Source: Ascarosepion bandense
Taxonomy: Eukaryota; Mollusca; Cephalopoda; Sepiida; Sepiidae
Assembly: GCA_037127315.1 (NCBI GenBank)
Contig: JBBBDQ010000420.1
Coordinates: 1,837,501-1,901,500 of the forward strand
DNA length: 64,000 bases
Direction of reading: 5' to 3'
Shown in pieces: positions 12,110 through 21,479 of the stretch; within the stretch, counting starts at the first letter, position 1; the number at the start of each line of letters is the position of its first letter. Position numbers and translations under genes: made by a program. Under the pieces are notes generated by a model that ran no database searches, was not told where the DNA came from, and was given only the letters and a program-made list of their open reading frames with translations.

Positions 12110-12480
12110 TTTATTTGCCTGTCAAAAACATGGTTGAGAAAATTATTTTTGTAATGTATGTTTTATGAAGCTTAATGCTTTTTAAAATATTTCTTCTGAA
12201 GAGGAAATTATTTCTGAATATTCATTTTGTAATTGAAACGTCGCTTATTTTTACTTCTTTCTTGTATTTTTTTTTTTTTTTTACAGTGACGCTACAAACA
12301 GGACTGAGTCGCTGCGATAAAAATCAAGTAAAATCAAGAATAACTATGCATGTATTAATAGTGATTAATAATTTAATATTCTTATCGCTACTAATATACC
12401 ATTATGCAAATGTGCGGGTAGAGTAAATGTTATCAGCGCTGAAAATAGAATCGGCGCAGCAAATTCAAAATCTTTTCTGG
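12110..12480. other. AT-rich spacer, nothing recognised
   Basis: The stretch contains a T run near 12269 and no supported feature. The 83-codon frame at 12175-12426 crosses the T run and looks non-coding. Confidence 0.4.
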
Positions 12481-12489
12481 TCTTGTGAG

Positions 12490-12570
12490 CGTTCAATTTC
12501 CTACAAACGCCCTTTGAAAATGTACGATTACATCTTTTCTCCCCAATTATGGATTAAATAGCAGAATAAA
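12490..12570 (+). mobile_element. SINE-1 body fragment
   Basis: ACGCCCTTTGAAAATGTACG followed by CCAATTATGGATTAAATAGC matches the middle of the SINE-1 body, diverged and without head or tail. Confidence 0.5.
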
Positions 12571-12892
12571 CTTATCTATGTAGCTTGGATAGCAAAAGGT
12601 TAAGGAGAAATAAAACTGAATTTAAATCTATGAAGATTACAATATATTTCCCAAGATGGCATGTCAATTTGCACATGTTAAAGAAAACGACACTGTGGAG
12701 AGCTGTGACTACTTTATTCTGAATAGACATAGTATTCTACTAGTTGTTCCAAATTTTATTTCAAGAGACGTTATTTTTTACTACCTCTTCTTTTGTGAAA
12801 ACCGGGACATTGATTATTTCGAATTCTGTTCCTCTCATTCAAATGTCGTCTATCACTATAGATTTAGCTCTCTATACTTGCGTAGTAAATCA

Positions 12893-13172
12893 GGTAAGTG
12901 TCATAGGTGATACACGCTTGAGTGAAAATGTCTCTTTCTATCCATGACTAATTGGGTAGAAGATTTTCTCGCAGTGGGTTGCCATGTCTTTCTGCAATAA
13001 ATTGGTTGCCAATCAAGGCTATAGAATCCATTTTGCTATTTAACAGCGAGAAGAGATGGATTAATACCTTTCCCGAGGGTGTAGGTGCGTAAGTGAATGC
13101 GACGAATTTAACTGGAATTCGAACTCGACTCTCCGATTTTTCATTTCGAGCCGATCTCCATGTGTCTTCACT
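12893..13172 (-). mobile_element. SINE-1, nearly full length, diverged
   Basis: On the plus strand it reads GTGATACACGCTTGAGTG (tail side), then GGTTGCCAATCAAGGCTATAG, CCTTTCCCGAGGG, and the B box complement GGAATTCGAACTCG, ending GAGCCGATCTCCA within the tRNA-like head. The extreme 5' end of the head is lost. Confidence 0.8.
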
Positions 13173-13324
13173 TCTTTCCTTGATTCATTATTTATTATCA
13201 GCGACTTATTAAAATGGAAGGGACACCACATGTAATACAGCCGCAATAGAAATGGTGTTTCTTTTAGCACGACAACCTTACGGAGACCAACCCACTCCAG
13301 GCTTGTTTGAATTCAGACTTTTCC

Positions 13325-13512
13325 TTCTTTTAGACCGGTTATCACCAAAGTCTATAAAACTCCGTCTCTCCTGCTATTTTACCCATAGCTTGGGACAGAA
13401 GAGATGGAAAGAAGAGATAGATTCATACCTTTCCCAAAGGTAGTAACACGTAATCCTACTTGAATTCGAACTCCGCTCTCCGATTTCTCAATCTGCGCTG
13501 CTATCCATTAAT
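13325..13512 (-). mobile_element. SINE-1 fragment, head and proximal body
   Basis: It contains ACCCATAGCTTGGGACAG, ATACCTTTCCCAAAGG and TTGAATTCGAACTCCGCTCT, the complement of the SINE-1 body start and B box. The A box region is diverged and the 3' body is missing. Confidence 0.7.
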
Positions 13513-13514
13513 CT

Positions 13515-14080
13515 ACTATTTTATCATTGTTTTATTTAATTTACCGAAAATGAGAAGTGTGAACTTTAATCTTCCCAATTTCGGTCATCTTTGAATAAAG
13601 TCAAACTTTGGTATATTGCGACTCTTGCGTAAAATTTAAACAATGACAGGTTGTTTTGGGGATTGGCTGAGAGTAAAGCAGTTTAGATTTCAGAAGATTA
13701 AAATATGAAATATTCCGTTTGACATGTACTAAAAAACATAGACTATTTCAATAAATTTCTTTTTGAACTAAGAGATCATCAACGCGGAATTGATGAGCCA
13801 TAAAACCACATGGAAAAGCCTCAATTCTTCAGAAGTAAATCCAAAACCTTCGCATTAAAGAAGAATAAAAGAAAAAAATGAAAATAAAGAGAAGAAGTAG
13901 ATATTACTTCCATTTTTTGCTGAAATAGCGTAATACTAGTCGATATTCGTTCATTTGTTGGTTAAACATATTTTTTAAAAATAAAACACCATGTTGCTAT
14001 CATGGAGTGAAATATAGTTTGAAACGATTAAAAGATTTCATTAAATCTTTTTAAGTCAGTTTGGAAACAAAGCAGTACTG
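13515..14080. other. AT-rich spacer, nothing recognised
   Basis: I see no coding frame, RNA or repeat boundary in this stretch. Confidence 0.4.
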
Positions 14081-14082
14081 GA

Positions 14083-14520
14083 CTGCTATGTGATATCTAG
14101 CTTCCTATATGGCAGAGAACGCCAAACAATCTTCTGAAAAATGTAGGAAAAACTCGAAACAACACAAATGGGGTTCTACAGAAGGATGTTGAGGATACCA
14201 TGGATCGAACATGTGAACAACGGCACGGTTTTAGATATAATTTAAACGAAAAAGAAAATTATACTTTACATCAGGAACAGGCAGTGGAAATATGTGATAT
14301 ACATAATGAGGAAGAAGAGCCTGAAGAATAAGATACTCACATGACAAATAGAGGGAGAAAGGAAGCACGAAACATACTTGATTGCTTGGACGAGTGGATG
14401 GCGGAGAGGAGTCTGGAAGGGATATCAAGAGGACAAGTATTGAGATTGGCAAGGGATAGAAACCAGTGGAAGTCCACAATCGCCTACGTCCTGATGGGAC
14501 ACGGCACATAGAAGACGAAT
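14083..14520 (+). mobile_element. LINE-B pol tail relic
   Basis: Plus-strand reading gives VLDCYVISSFLYGRER, then YRRMLRIPWIEHVNN, then a GERKHETYLIAWTS segment in the position of the family motif GKRGRGKQR, and finally SPQSPTS-type sequence from CTACGTCCTGATGGGACACG, ending CATAGAAGACGAATAAG. These blocks recur in the same order at 53220-53755 and, on the other strand, at 57882-58430. Several stops and frameshifts are present. Confidence 0.75.
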
Positions 14521-14830
14521 AAGTGTTTCGATAAAAAGTTCCTGTTATCTAACAGTGTATTGATCTCTTTATCGTTGAAGAGATCGTCCAGCATTCGCTG
14601 CCATACAGAAAAACATATATCATATAACTGTCTAGTACTCTTTATTTTCAACGAAATCTTTCTCTCGTTACTTGGCTTAGCGTTTGAAATGTGCCATTGG
14701 CCATGGTAATTGGGGTCTCCGGATCTCAATGTCACACTTTCTATCCTCTGTCAGAACACTTCCGAGGTATTTAAATTTCTGGAATTTTTAATCACTGCTA
14801 AAGACCTGGCTATTTGTTTTGGGCATGCCA
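14521..14830 (-). mobile_element. LINE-B fragment in opposite orientation
   Basis: Minus-strand reading gives KISLKIKSTRQLYD and a DDLFNDKEI segment, corresponding to the KISLETKNRVLDCYV region of LINE-B at 51740-51800. It abuts the plus-strand LINE-B copy, so two pieces of one family lie tail to head in opposite directions. Confidence 0.6.
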
Positions 14831-14871
14831 AAATGTCACTAAAACTATTAACGGCTTCCAAACACTTTCTT

Positions 14872-15010
14872 TTTCCAAATTTCACTCATAAAATTAAGGT
14901 TAACTCGTGGTTTTAGACACTACCCAAATAATGCCAAAGGCTTCCCAAGCAGATATTATCAAGAATTCACTTTCTTGGCATCTCTACATGGTGAGGTTTG
15001 AACCCAGATG
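14872..15010 (-). mobile_element. SINE-2 fragment (tRNA-like)
   Basis: TTTCACTCATAAAATTAAGG and a region ending GAGGTTTGAACCCAGATG share the layout of 18770-18965. On the minus strand the B box would read TGGGTTCAAACCTC. It is diverged and incomplete. Confidence 0.45.
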
Positions 15011-15069
15011 ATCTCTTTTGACGTTATTGATATTGGTTTAATAAATGCTTTCCAGCTAAGTCATGCGCG

Positions 15070-15320
15070 AGTTTTTTATATATATATATATTTCTTACAG
15101 ATATACATCTATGTTATATTATTTATATTGGTTGGAATATTGTCCTCGTCTTTATTGACATGTTTACGACGTTTCGGCAGTTGTACGGCTTCTTCAGGTG
15201 CTAGGAATTTCGAAGCAAACCCTTTATTTCGATCATTAGAGTATATACTTCTCATTTCATCTGCGATGCTACTTCCATTAGCTACGTAGTTATCCCCCTT
15301 TATTTTGACTTTCTATTTTA
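15070..15320. other. TA run and possible retroelement terminal sequence
   Basis: A short (TA)n at 15078-15091 precedes TTTACGACGTTTCGGC and GGCTTCTTCAGGTGC. Phrases of this type occur near the ends of Penelope-like elements in other animals, but no coding sequence accompanies it here. Confidence 0.25.
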
Positions 15321-15321
15321 T

Positions 15322-15402
15322 TTATTCATCACTGGAGTAGCCTTGTATTGAACTCACAACTCTTTAGGTCAAGTCACTCAAACTAACCAACGCATATATC
15401 CA
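15322..15402 (-). mobile_element. SINE-3 tRNA-like head
   Basis: On the minus strand TTGGTTAGTTTGAGTGACTT is followed by TTGTGAGTTCAATACAAGG, an A-box-like then B-box-like pair at tRNA spacing. It resembles the plus-strand copy at 56355-56470. Confidence 0.4.
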
Positions 15403-15660
15403 CTTGGACATTTGTCCCTGTCCGAACAATGTAAATAATGTAAATACTACCTATCTCAGAAGTATAGACAAATATATTTATGTTATTAGAAATTTCTGCA
15501 AAAATAACTGTAAAAATGCTTCAATCATATTTTTAGGGAAAATTTTGTCACAAGAATTAACAATGATTCGTGATCGTTTGTTTTTATTTTAGTTTGAACA
15601 TAAATGTGTTCTGAGTTCAGTGTTAATTTCCTTTAATATATTTCCCTTTTTTTATTTAGT
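15403..15660. other. AT-rich spacer
   Basis: No supported feature is visible here. The 62-codon frame at 15404-15592 has no recognisable domain. Confidence 0.35.
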
Positions 15661-15664
15661 GGTG

Positions 15665-15856
15665 AATTAGTTCTGAACATTTTTTAAAAAATTTTTTGTG
15701 ATTTACCACTGAAGTTTTTATGGCTGCTTGTGAAAATGTTTTGTCTCTTAGCGAAGTTTTTATGGGCTTTTAGTGAACTGACTTGTGGTCTATCAGTGAA
15801 TTTCTGTGCTTAATTATTGAAGTTTTTGTGGTCTATTAGGAAAGTTCTTTATAGTC
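15665..15856. repeat. Degenerate minisatellite of about 22-30 bp
   Basis: Units share the pattern AGTGAAGTTTTTGTGGTCTATT with many substitutions (AGCGAAGTTTTTATGGGC, AGTGAATTTCTGTGC, ATTGAAGTTTTTGTGG, AGGAAAGTTCTTTATAG). Confidence 0.55.
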
Positions 15857-15857
15857 T

Positions 15858-16205
15858 ACTAGCAGTATAGCCCGGCGTTACTCGGGTGTAATGAAAGCTT
15901 TAAAACTAATTCATGGTCCTGAAACCCAGACTCTTTGGACGTTGGCACGAAAGACTAAAAAGCAATAGTTATTTCCAGTTAAAGCGAAACCGTAGACTGA
16001 AAGCAAAATGAATGGATGTAAGTCAAATTTTGATTACCTGGTATCGATATCGAATAAGTTTTTTTCGTCGTAAACTGAATTTTGAAGGCTAAATAAGTCC
16101 TCTGAGTAAATGGTATCATAGCTGAGACTAAGAACTACAATTATACCTACTTAGAGCCAAACCCGAAGCAAAAACTAAAATAAAGGGGCTGAAAAAGTCG
16201 AACGG
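15858..16205 (-). mobile_element. Helitron-like 3' end, copy A
   Basis: Read on the minus strand the element ends in a short hairpin CCCGAGTAACGCCGGG, then CTATACTGCTAG. A hairpin about 11 bases before a CTAG-type end is the usual 3' architecture of Helitrons. The next 330 bases (AGCTTTCATTACACCCGAG side inward) align with copies B and C. The 5' part is missing. Helitron membership is inferred from the terminus only. Confidence 0.5.
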
Positions 16206-16276
16206 GGACGAAAACCTTTTTTTATTCTTTTAGAAAACTGCCACTCATGGCATTTTTCTCCTTTTTGGTAGGGAGG

Positions 16277-17225
16277 TGTGACGTACCCAGGATTTTTATT
16301 AACGATATAGGCCTGAGGCTGAAATGTACTCCCAAAAGAAAAGTCTCGGTTAGATATAAAAGAAAAATAAATAATTAAATAAAAATAGATAAGATCTAAC
16401 AGGCGAGCGAATATGTCCTACGATCAGCCATACTCTTTCCTTCTCTTCACACTTTCTTTCTCTCCTCATCTACTCCCACACACAAACTACGAGTCTGCGA
16501 ACTTGGAGCGACCGCGGCAAAGAATGATCTGGTTTCCAAAACCTTGCTGTTCCCAGGAGGTCAGTCATAAGTGAAAACCTTGGCGGTCAGGCAAAGGCCG
16601 CGTGACCCACGCATCACCGTTTCCGGAGGGAGTGCCCACCTGACTGTTTTGGGGACAGCCGAAATCAAAAGAGATATTTCAGTTCCTGTCCACCCGGTGA
16701 CAGATAAAGGTCACTAAGAAAAGACTCGTCCCGACTTCGGATGACTACCCACAGAATTGAAGATAGCAAAGTCTGTCGGCTATAAATGAAAACGGCTGCT
16801 ATGAAGCTGGACTGACCGACCAAACGACTCTACGAGATATCGTGAATCTCCGAACAATCCCAAAAGAGAAGGAACCAGAGAAAATGGCCGGCCTCCATGA
16901 CATATTATTTTAAAACTGAACTTTCGCTTCGGCGACCCAATTTCTTTCTGTGAAAACGACGGACAGATAAGTGATACTTTGACTTGATCTTTTGTGTTAT
17001 ATGTGTATTTGTATTCGCTTGCTCCTACCGTTTTCTTTATAGTCCACTTTCCCTTTTGCTAAACGAAATTTCTTTTTCCTTTTTTTTCTTATATGTTATG
17101 AATAAATGTTTTATTTCGAAATCCGTCGTTTTGCGTCTGTTCTTCGTTGACTTCCGTGTGTTGCGTCCCCCCCCCTTTTTTTTTTTTGAACCTGCGGTTC
17201 GACTATATGCTACCATTTCGTAACA
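16277..17225 (+). mobile_element. Candidate solo LTR
   Basis: This relatively GC-rich block starts TGTGACGTACCC and ends TTTCGTAACA, giving near-matching TG...CA termini. Inside, a TATAAAT at 16781 precedes an AATAAA at 17101, in the order expected for U3-R-U5. I see no flanking coding region, and no clear target duplication was found, so the boundaries are uncertain. Confidence 0.3.
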
Positions 17226-17234
17226 ATATATATA

Positions 17235-17265
17235 TATGTGTGTGTGTGTATGTATGTATGTAAAC
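17235..17265. repeat. TA/TG/TATG simple repeat
   Basis: ATATATATATGTGTGTGTG is followed by three TATG units. Confidence 0.8.
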
Positions 17266-17443
17266 TTGTCGTTATACTCGTTTCGAAAAACCCTCCGAGT
17301 ACATAAGCGGAAGGAAAAAATGGTAATAAAAAAAAGAACGAGCTAAGCACCCGAACATCAGTCAAAGTACGTAGCCCAAAGAAAAAAACCCGAGACAAAT
17401 AACCGAAAACAAAAAGCGCTCAATACGCAAGTAGAGCAAACTA

Positions 17444-17510
17444 AGTAAATAACTAACCTATACATCCAACGAAACTACCAAGGTTTCATCAAATTAGATC
17501 TTCAGGGAAA
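17444..17510 (+). repeat. Outlying direct copy of the palindrome unit
   Basis: AAATAACTAACCTATACATC, then ACCAAGGTTTCATCAAATTA and TCTTCAGGGAAAG match the plus-strand arm core at 17678-17742. It lies just outside the main palindrome. Confidence 0.75.
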
Positions 17511-17511
17511 G

Positions 17512-17568
17512 CAAGAATCTTTAAAATATATACTAGTAGGACTAAACCAAATATGTAGCAATATTCTA

Positions 17569-17612
<44 letters not shown>

Positions 17613-17632
17613 TCTCTAGGTTAGTTATTTAC

Positions 17633-17677
<45 letters not shown>

Positions 17678-17817
17678 TAAATAACTAACCTAGAGAGCCA
17701 ACGAACCTACCAAGGTTTCATCAAATTAGATCTTCAGGGGAAGTTGGCCAACTTTCCCTGAAGATCTAATTTGGTGAAACCTTGGTAGGTTCGTTGGCTC
17801 TCTAGGTTAGTTATTTA

Positions 17818-17852
<35 letters not shown>

Positions 17853-17872
17853 GTAAATAACTAACCTAGAGA

Positions 17873-17917
<45 letters not shown>

Positions 17918-17974
17918 TAGAATATTGCTACATATTTGGTTTAGTCCTACTAGTATATATTTTAAAGATTCTTG
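17512..17974. repeat. Nested palindrome, about 463 bases
   Basis: The left arm (17512-17747) and right arm (17748-17974) are near-perfect reverse complements around AAGTTGGCCAACTT. Outer arms carry CTAGTAGGACTAAACCAAAT, middle arms are (TA)n, and inner arms carry CCTACCAAGGTTTCATC. Each arm itself contains a 25-bp hairpin with a TA loop: 17610-17634 pairs with 17675-17699, and an equivalent pair lies at about 17799-17875. This is a palindrome made of hairpins. Confidence 0.93.
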
Positions 17975-18079
17975 ATAAGATCTAAATAACTATCTTATTA
18001 TTGGTCCTGATCTGGAATATCGGCTTCAGTTATGTTTGCACCGCTGTAAAGTGGTTTCCTTGTAACTTTTTTATGAAAA

Positions 18080-18440
18080 CATTCCTAATAATTGCTCTGA
18101 GGAACTTTTCGCCATAGAACCTAGACTTTACGAATTTAAGCGCAGTTCTAAATTGGCGGCAAGGTCGCATCATTTTACAGTTATAATGGCTAGATGTAAA
18201 CATATGTTCTACGATAACAATTCCTTCTATCAAAATTCTCAATTGCGGGACTCTCTTCCAGCTTCTTGCTTCCCTGTCATTTTTGATCTTCAAAAATGTA
18301 AATGCAATATCAATTCTTGTCATCTGTCTTATTAAATCTTGTTTTTTATTGTCTTCTCTCCATAATAGTAGTTTATCTCATATTCTTTAACGCTCAGTAA
18401 ATTCTTGCGTCTTAGTGGCTTTATTGTCTTGCGTGCGGTG
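18080..18440 (+). mobile_element. LINE-A 3' end relic
   Basis: It includes a decayed C-terminal coding stretch (AARSHHFTVIMARCKHMFY then LRDSLPASCFP and LQKCKCNINS), equivalent to RSHPFTV...LWNSLP...LQ.FKC of other copies, and the 3' end near TTGCGTGCGGTGAAATGATT. Premature stops and substitutions mark it as old. Confidence 0.8.
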
Positions 18441-18769
18441 AAATGATTAAGATATGTTGTTACTTGTACACGTTGTTGATATGACTTTTTCTGCATTATT
18501 CATGGATTTAAATCTCAATTAGTAAAATGGTACTTTCAAAGGCATGCACTCCTTAAAATACATCGGGTTTTGTTTCCTTTTTTTTATTGTTTTACCCCAC
18601 TGATGATGGCTCATGTGAGTCGAGACCTCGGACATAGTCTGGGATATTTTTTTACATATAAAACAGTTACATTAGCAAAAGATGAGTTGCATTTTGGAGA
18701 AAATGATGAATAAAGTTAACAAATATAAGGTGCCAGTTCGTTTTTAATGAAAAAAAAAAACATGTTTGG
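18441..18769. other. AT-rich spacer
   Basis: CACTGATGATGGCTCATG and GTCGAGACCTCGGAC near 18600 resemble phrases from retroelement ends, but nothing is coding. An A run lies at 18751. Confidence 0.35.
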
Positions 18770-18965
18770 AAGAACAACTACCCACTTTCACTCACAAAAC
18801 TTAGGTCAACCTGCGTCGTAATTAAATCTCTTTCCAACAGTGCCACATACTGTAACCACCTCCCCAGGTCATGATACCAAGCAGTCACCTCACTGGCAAA
18901 TCAGCCTTCATGAGACGAACCCGTTCGGAAAATGAATGTTCTAACCATTCAATCATATGCCCATG
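18770..18965 (-). mobile_element. SINE-2 (tRNA-like head plus body)
   Basis: On the minus strand GATTGAATGGTTAGAAC and AACGGGTTCGTCTC form A-box-like and B-box-like segments at tRNA spacing. The body continues through GTGACTGCTTGGTATCATGA to CTAAGTTTTGTGAGTGAAAG. It differs from SINE-1 in head and body. Confidence 0.6.
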
Positions 18966-19030
18966 ATTAATACATGTAACTGCATGCATACTCATTATCA
19001 ATGTCCTAAAAACATGTTTTATTTTTATTG

Positions 19031-19338
19031 GTTTAGTTAACTGCCATACGTGATACACGCTAGGACGATCAGTTCTCTTTCGATGCTTGATTTACTGAGT
19101 AGAATATTTTCTCGCAGTAAGTTACCATTACATTCTGTGGTAGACTGGTTGCCAACTAAGACTCCAGAACCCAATCTGTTCTACTATTTAAACCATAGCT
19201 GTAGGGAAAGCGTCAGATTAATATCTTTTCAAAGGGTATCTGCATGAAAGCGAATGTAAAGAATTTCGCTGGAATTCGACCTCGATTCTCTAATTTCTTG
19301 TTCCGAGCCGATATCCACTGCACCACAACGCACATTAA
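19031..19338 (-). mobile_element. SINE-1, near full length, diverged
   Basis: The plus strand runs from TGCCATACGTGATACACGC through GGTTGCCAACTAAGACTCC to GGAATTCGACCTCGATTC and CCACTGCACCACAACGCAC. Head and body are both present; the loop GTCTCTTTCGAGAC is damaged. Confidence 0.85.
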
Positions 19339-19339
19339 T

Positions 19340-19870
19340 TATTGATTACATTAGATTAAACTTCTTTGAATCTAATGAAAACAAAATAAAATTGATGAAT
19401 TGCTAAAAGTTTTGAATTATTCTGCCTTCATTATTTCAGAGATGTAGTTCATTAACACTGATGTATTGCAAAAAAAAAAAATATGTCAAAATATTATTAT
19501 TAGTGATAGTAGGGTAATTTATTTGGTTTTGTCTATTTTTGCTTCTTTTCGATAAAACCTGCTGTGTCAGTTATAATTATTTGCATTCCAAATAAAGTAG
19601 TCAAAGCTTGTATAGTAAGATATGCAAAGATTTGAAAGCATTTAAAAAAAATAAAAATAAGTCATCTAATAATGCCAACAATTTTTATTAGTATAGGTGA
19701 ACTTTCCAATATTAAAATAACAAAAAATAAATCACTATTTTTATTAGTCAAGATTTTTATCTTTTGAGATTTTTGTATTTTAATTGCTCAGTGTTAGTTG
19801 TTCAGTGGTTCGTGTAGAACCATTTAAAAAAAAATAAAGGTCATCAGTCTGAAAATTCTTGTAATGTTAA
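19340..19870. other. AT-rich spacer, nothing recognised
   Basis: Several A runs and no supported gene or repeat boundary. Confidence 0.4.
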
Positions 19871-19871
19871 T

Positions 19872-20108
19872 ATTTTGTCTTTCAAATGCATCCACTTAAC
19901 TCCAGCCTTTTCTACATCAACCCATGTATCTTGTTCTTTTCCTTTCTCTCTACCTTCGCAACTGTTTTCACTCCTGTGTCCACATCCTTCTCTTGCTCTT
20001 TCTCTTTCACCCCCTGTAGCTGGTTCGACTTTCTCTTTACTCTCCTCTTGGGTAGAACTTTAACTCTCTTATGCGGTACAGCCTTGCTTGGGGTTAAATG
20101 ATTAAAAA
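19872..20108 (+). mobile_element. LINE-A 3' untranslated fragment
   Basis: It matches 40265-40520: CATCAACCCATGTATCTTG, CCTTTCTCTCTACCTTCGC, then the terminal GCCTTGCTTGGGGTTAAATG and an A tail. The two overlapping open frames here are low-complexity readings of this UTR. Confidence 0.85.
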
Positions 20109-20109
20109 A

Positions 20110-20540
20110 ATTATCATAAGTAGAATGTGGATAGTTATGTATTTGACATTTACATTTTTACTTGTTAACAAGATTTAATCATGACCTATTCTACAATGTA
20201 ATTAAACTTGCTTGTTAATGAATAATCTCAAAGATAATCTTAATTGATTTCTCTTATTTGTGTTTTTGCTTGTTTTATATAACTGCAAATGTATGTGTTC
20301 CATCAACAGCATGAGATTGATTAAAAATGATTACAAGACTATTTGTATATATGGAACATCCTAGGACTTCAGTGTCTGCTCATTGCTTTTTTTACTAAAA
20401 TGAAAACATTTATTATAAGCTTATTTAATTCTATTAGCAAATGTTATTTCTCTGCTAATGTATATGTAATGTATATAAAAATGTCATTAAAATTTCGCTT
20501 GTTCCTCGCTATTATTAAGTTTTGTACCACTAAGAATCTG
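20110..20540. other. AT-rich spacer, nothing recognised
   Basis: No supported gene or RNA. Confidence 0.4.

Positions 20541-20544
<4 letters not shown>

Positions 20545-20596
<52 letters not shown>
20545..20596. repeat. (TA)n microsatellite
   Basis: About 26 uninterrupted TA units. Confidence 0.97.
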
Positions 20597-20598
<2 letters not shown>

Positions 20599-20775
20599 TG
20601 TATTACAGCAAACCTTTTGAGAGTTTAGCACTCTGGGAGAATGGTAGACTTTGAAAAACAGTAGCTACTCTGGCATGTACGCATCGCTCATTCAGTAAAA
20701 TGGATTAGAGCACTCTGGCTATTGGGCGCGTATAATGATAATATACACGCTAAAAAGTCTGCCTTCTTCTACCGA

Positions 20776-20910
20776 ACTCCCATAGCCCAGAGGTAGTATC
20801 GCCGACTGACGACAATTCGGCCGGGTTTCAATCCTGGGTTAAAAAGCAATCGGAGTCTAACCGTGCTGATGAGCTGTGATACAGCGAAACAGATCTGTCT
20901 GCGGATATAT
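20776..20910 (+). mobile_element. tRNA-like SINE head fused to a hammerhead ribozyme
   Basis: The head at 20776-20841 has an A box (TAGCCCAGAGG, 20783-20793), an anticodon-like stem (GCCGA/TCGGC) and a TPsiC-like arm CCGGG/CCTGG with B box GGGTTTCAATCC (20823-20834). After a 12-base A-rich link follows the hammerhead core annotated separately. The element ends in (TA)n near 20915. tRNA-promoter retroposons with hammerheads are known in schistosomes (Sm-alpha). Whether this is one unit or a chance junction cannot be settled from one complete copy. Confidence 0.7.
20853..20904 (+). ncRNA. Hammerhead ribozyme, intact core
   Basis: Stem I is CCGTG (20861-20865) with TGCGG (20900-20904), including two G-U pairs. 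Core box 1 is CTGATGA (20866-20872). Stem II is GCTGT/ACAGC with a GAT loop (20873-20885). Core box 2 is GAAA (20886-20889). Stem III is the palindromic ACAGATCTGT (20889-20898). The cleavage triplet is GTC, so the predicted cut lies between 20899 and 20900. All invariant core bases are present. Stem III is very short, as in the type I hammerheads of animal retroelements, where paired (dimeric) ribozymes may be needed for efficient cutting. Confidence 0.75.
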
Positions 20911-20984
20911 ATATATTGTTCACTATTCGATGACATAATTATAGCAAAAATGTAAAATAAAAAGAGCAAAGAAAGATAATTAAG

Positions 20985-21318
20985 TAGCCATCTATGCAGA
21001 TGACACAACCGTTAGATTAGCAACTAGGCCCCACCCTTTTACCATCCAAGCAGGCAAAACTAAATGACAGTTCTACTTCAACAGTTACTTTTGTCGCACT
21101 TCCCGCCTGTTGAACTTCCTTTCCCATTCATTCTTTCCAAATAGCTATAATCTCCACAAATGTGTAAATGCAAAATCAATTGCCATCATCTATGTGTATC
21201 CCACCTCTGTTATCTCCTTTCTACAACATCATCTATACTGTTTTTTCTGTTTTCCGTATCCTCTCATTGCAATCCCCCTGCGCACCAGTGGAAGTACTTC
21301 CTTGCATGGGGTGAAACG

Positions 21319-21330
<12 letters not shown>
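20985..21330 (+). mobile_element. LINE-A fragment with internal deletion
   Basis: It begins CATCTATGCAGATGACACAA, the IYADDTT catalytic box, then jumps directly to RLATRPHPFT-like sequence, so about 500 bases of RT tail are deleted. It continues with CGCACTTCCCGCCTG and the 3' end CTTGCATGGGGTGAAACGAT. Confidence 0.8.
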
Positions 21331-21361
<31 letters not shown>

Positions 21362-21380
21362 GTCTGTCTGCGGATGACTA
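21331..21380 (+). other. (TA)n plus 3' part of the hammerhead element
   Basis: The LINE-A end runs into (TA)n (21331-21359) and then CTGTCTGTCTGCGGATGACTA (21360-21380; split here as CTGTCTGTC then TGCGGATGACTA). This contains the cleavage triplet GTC, the stem I strand TGCGG (21369-21373) and the distal strand GACTA, but not the catalytic core. Another TA run follows. Confidence 0.6.
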
Positions 21381-21479
21381 TATATATATTAACAAAAATA
21401 GCATTTACTCTCGTGTCAATTAGAAATCTGCAAAGACTGACAAAGTAAAACTTGTACAAATTGTAGGCCCGTTTCAAGA

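Noticed and set aside
14960..15010. Functional tRNA gene
   Set aside because: Only a B-box-like segment is present. No cloverleaf with a matching acceptor stem could be formed.
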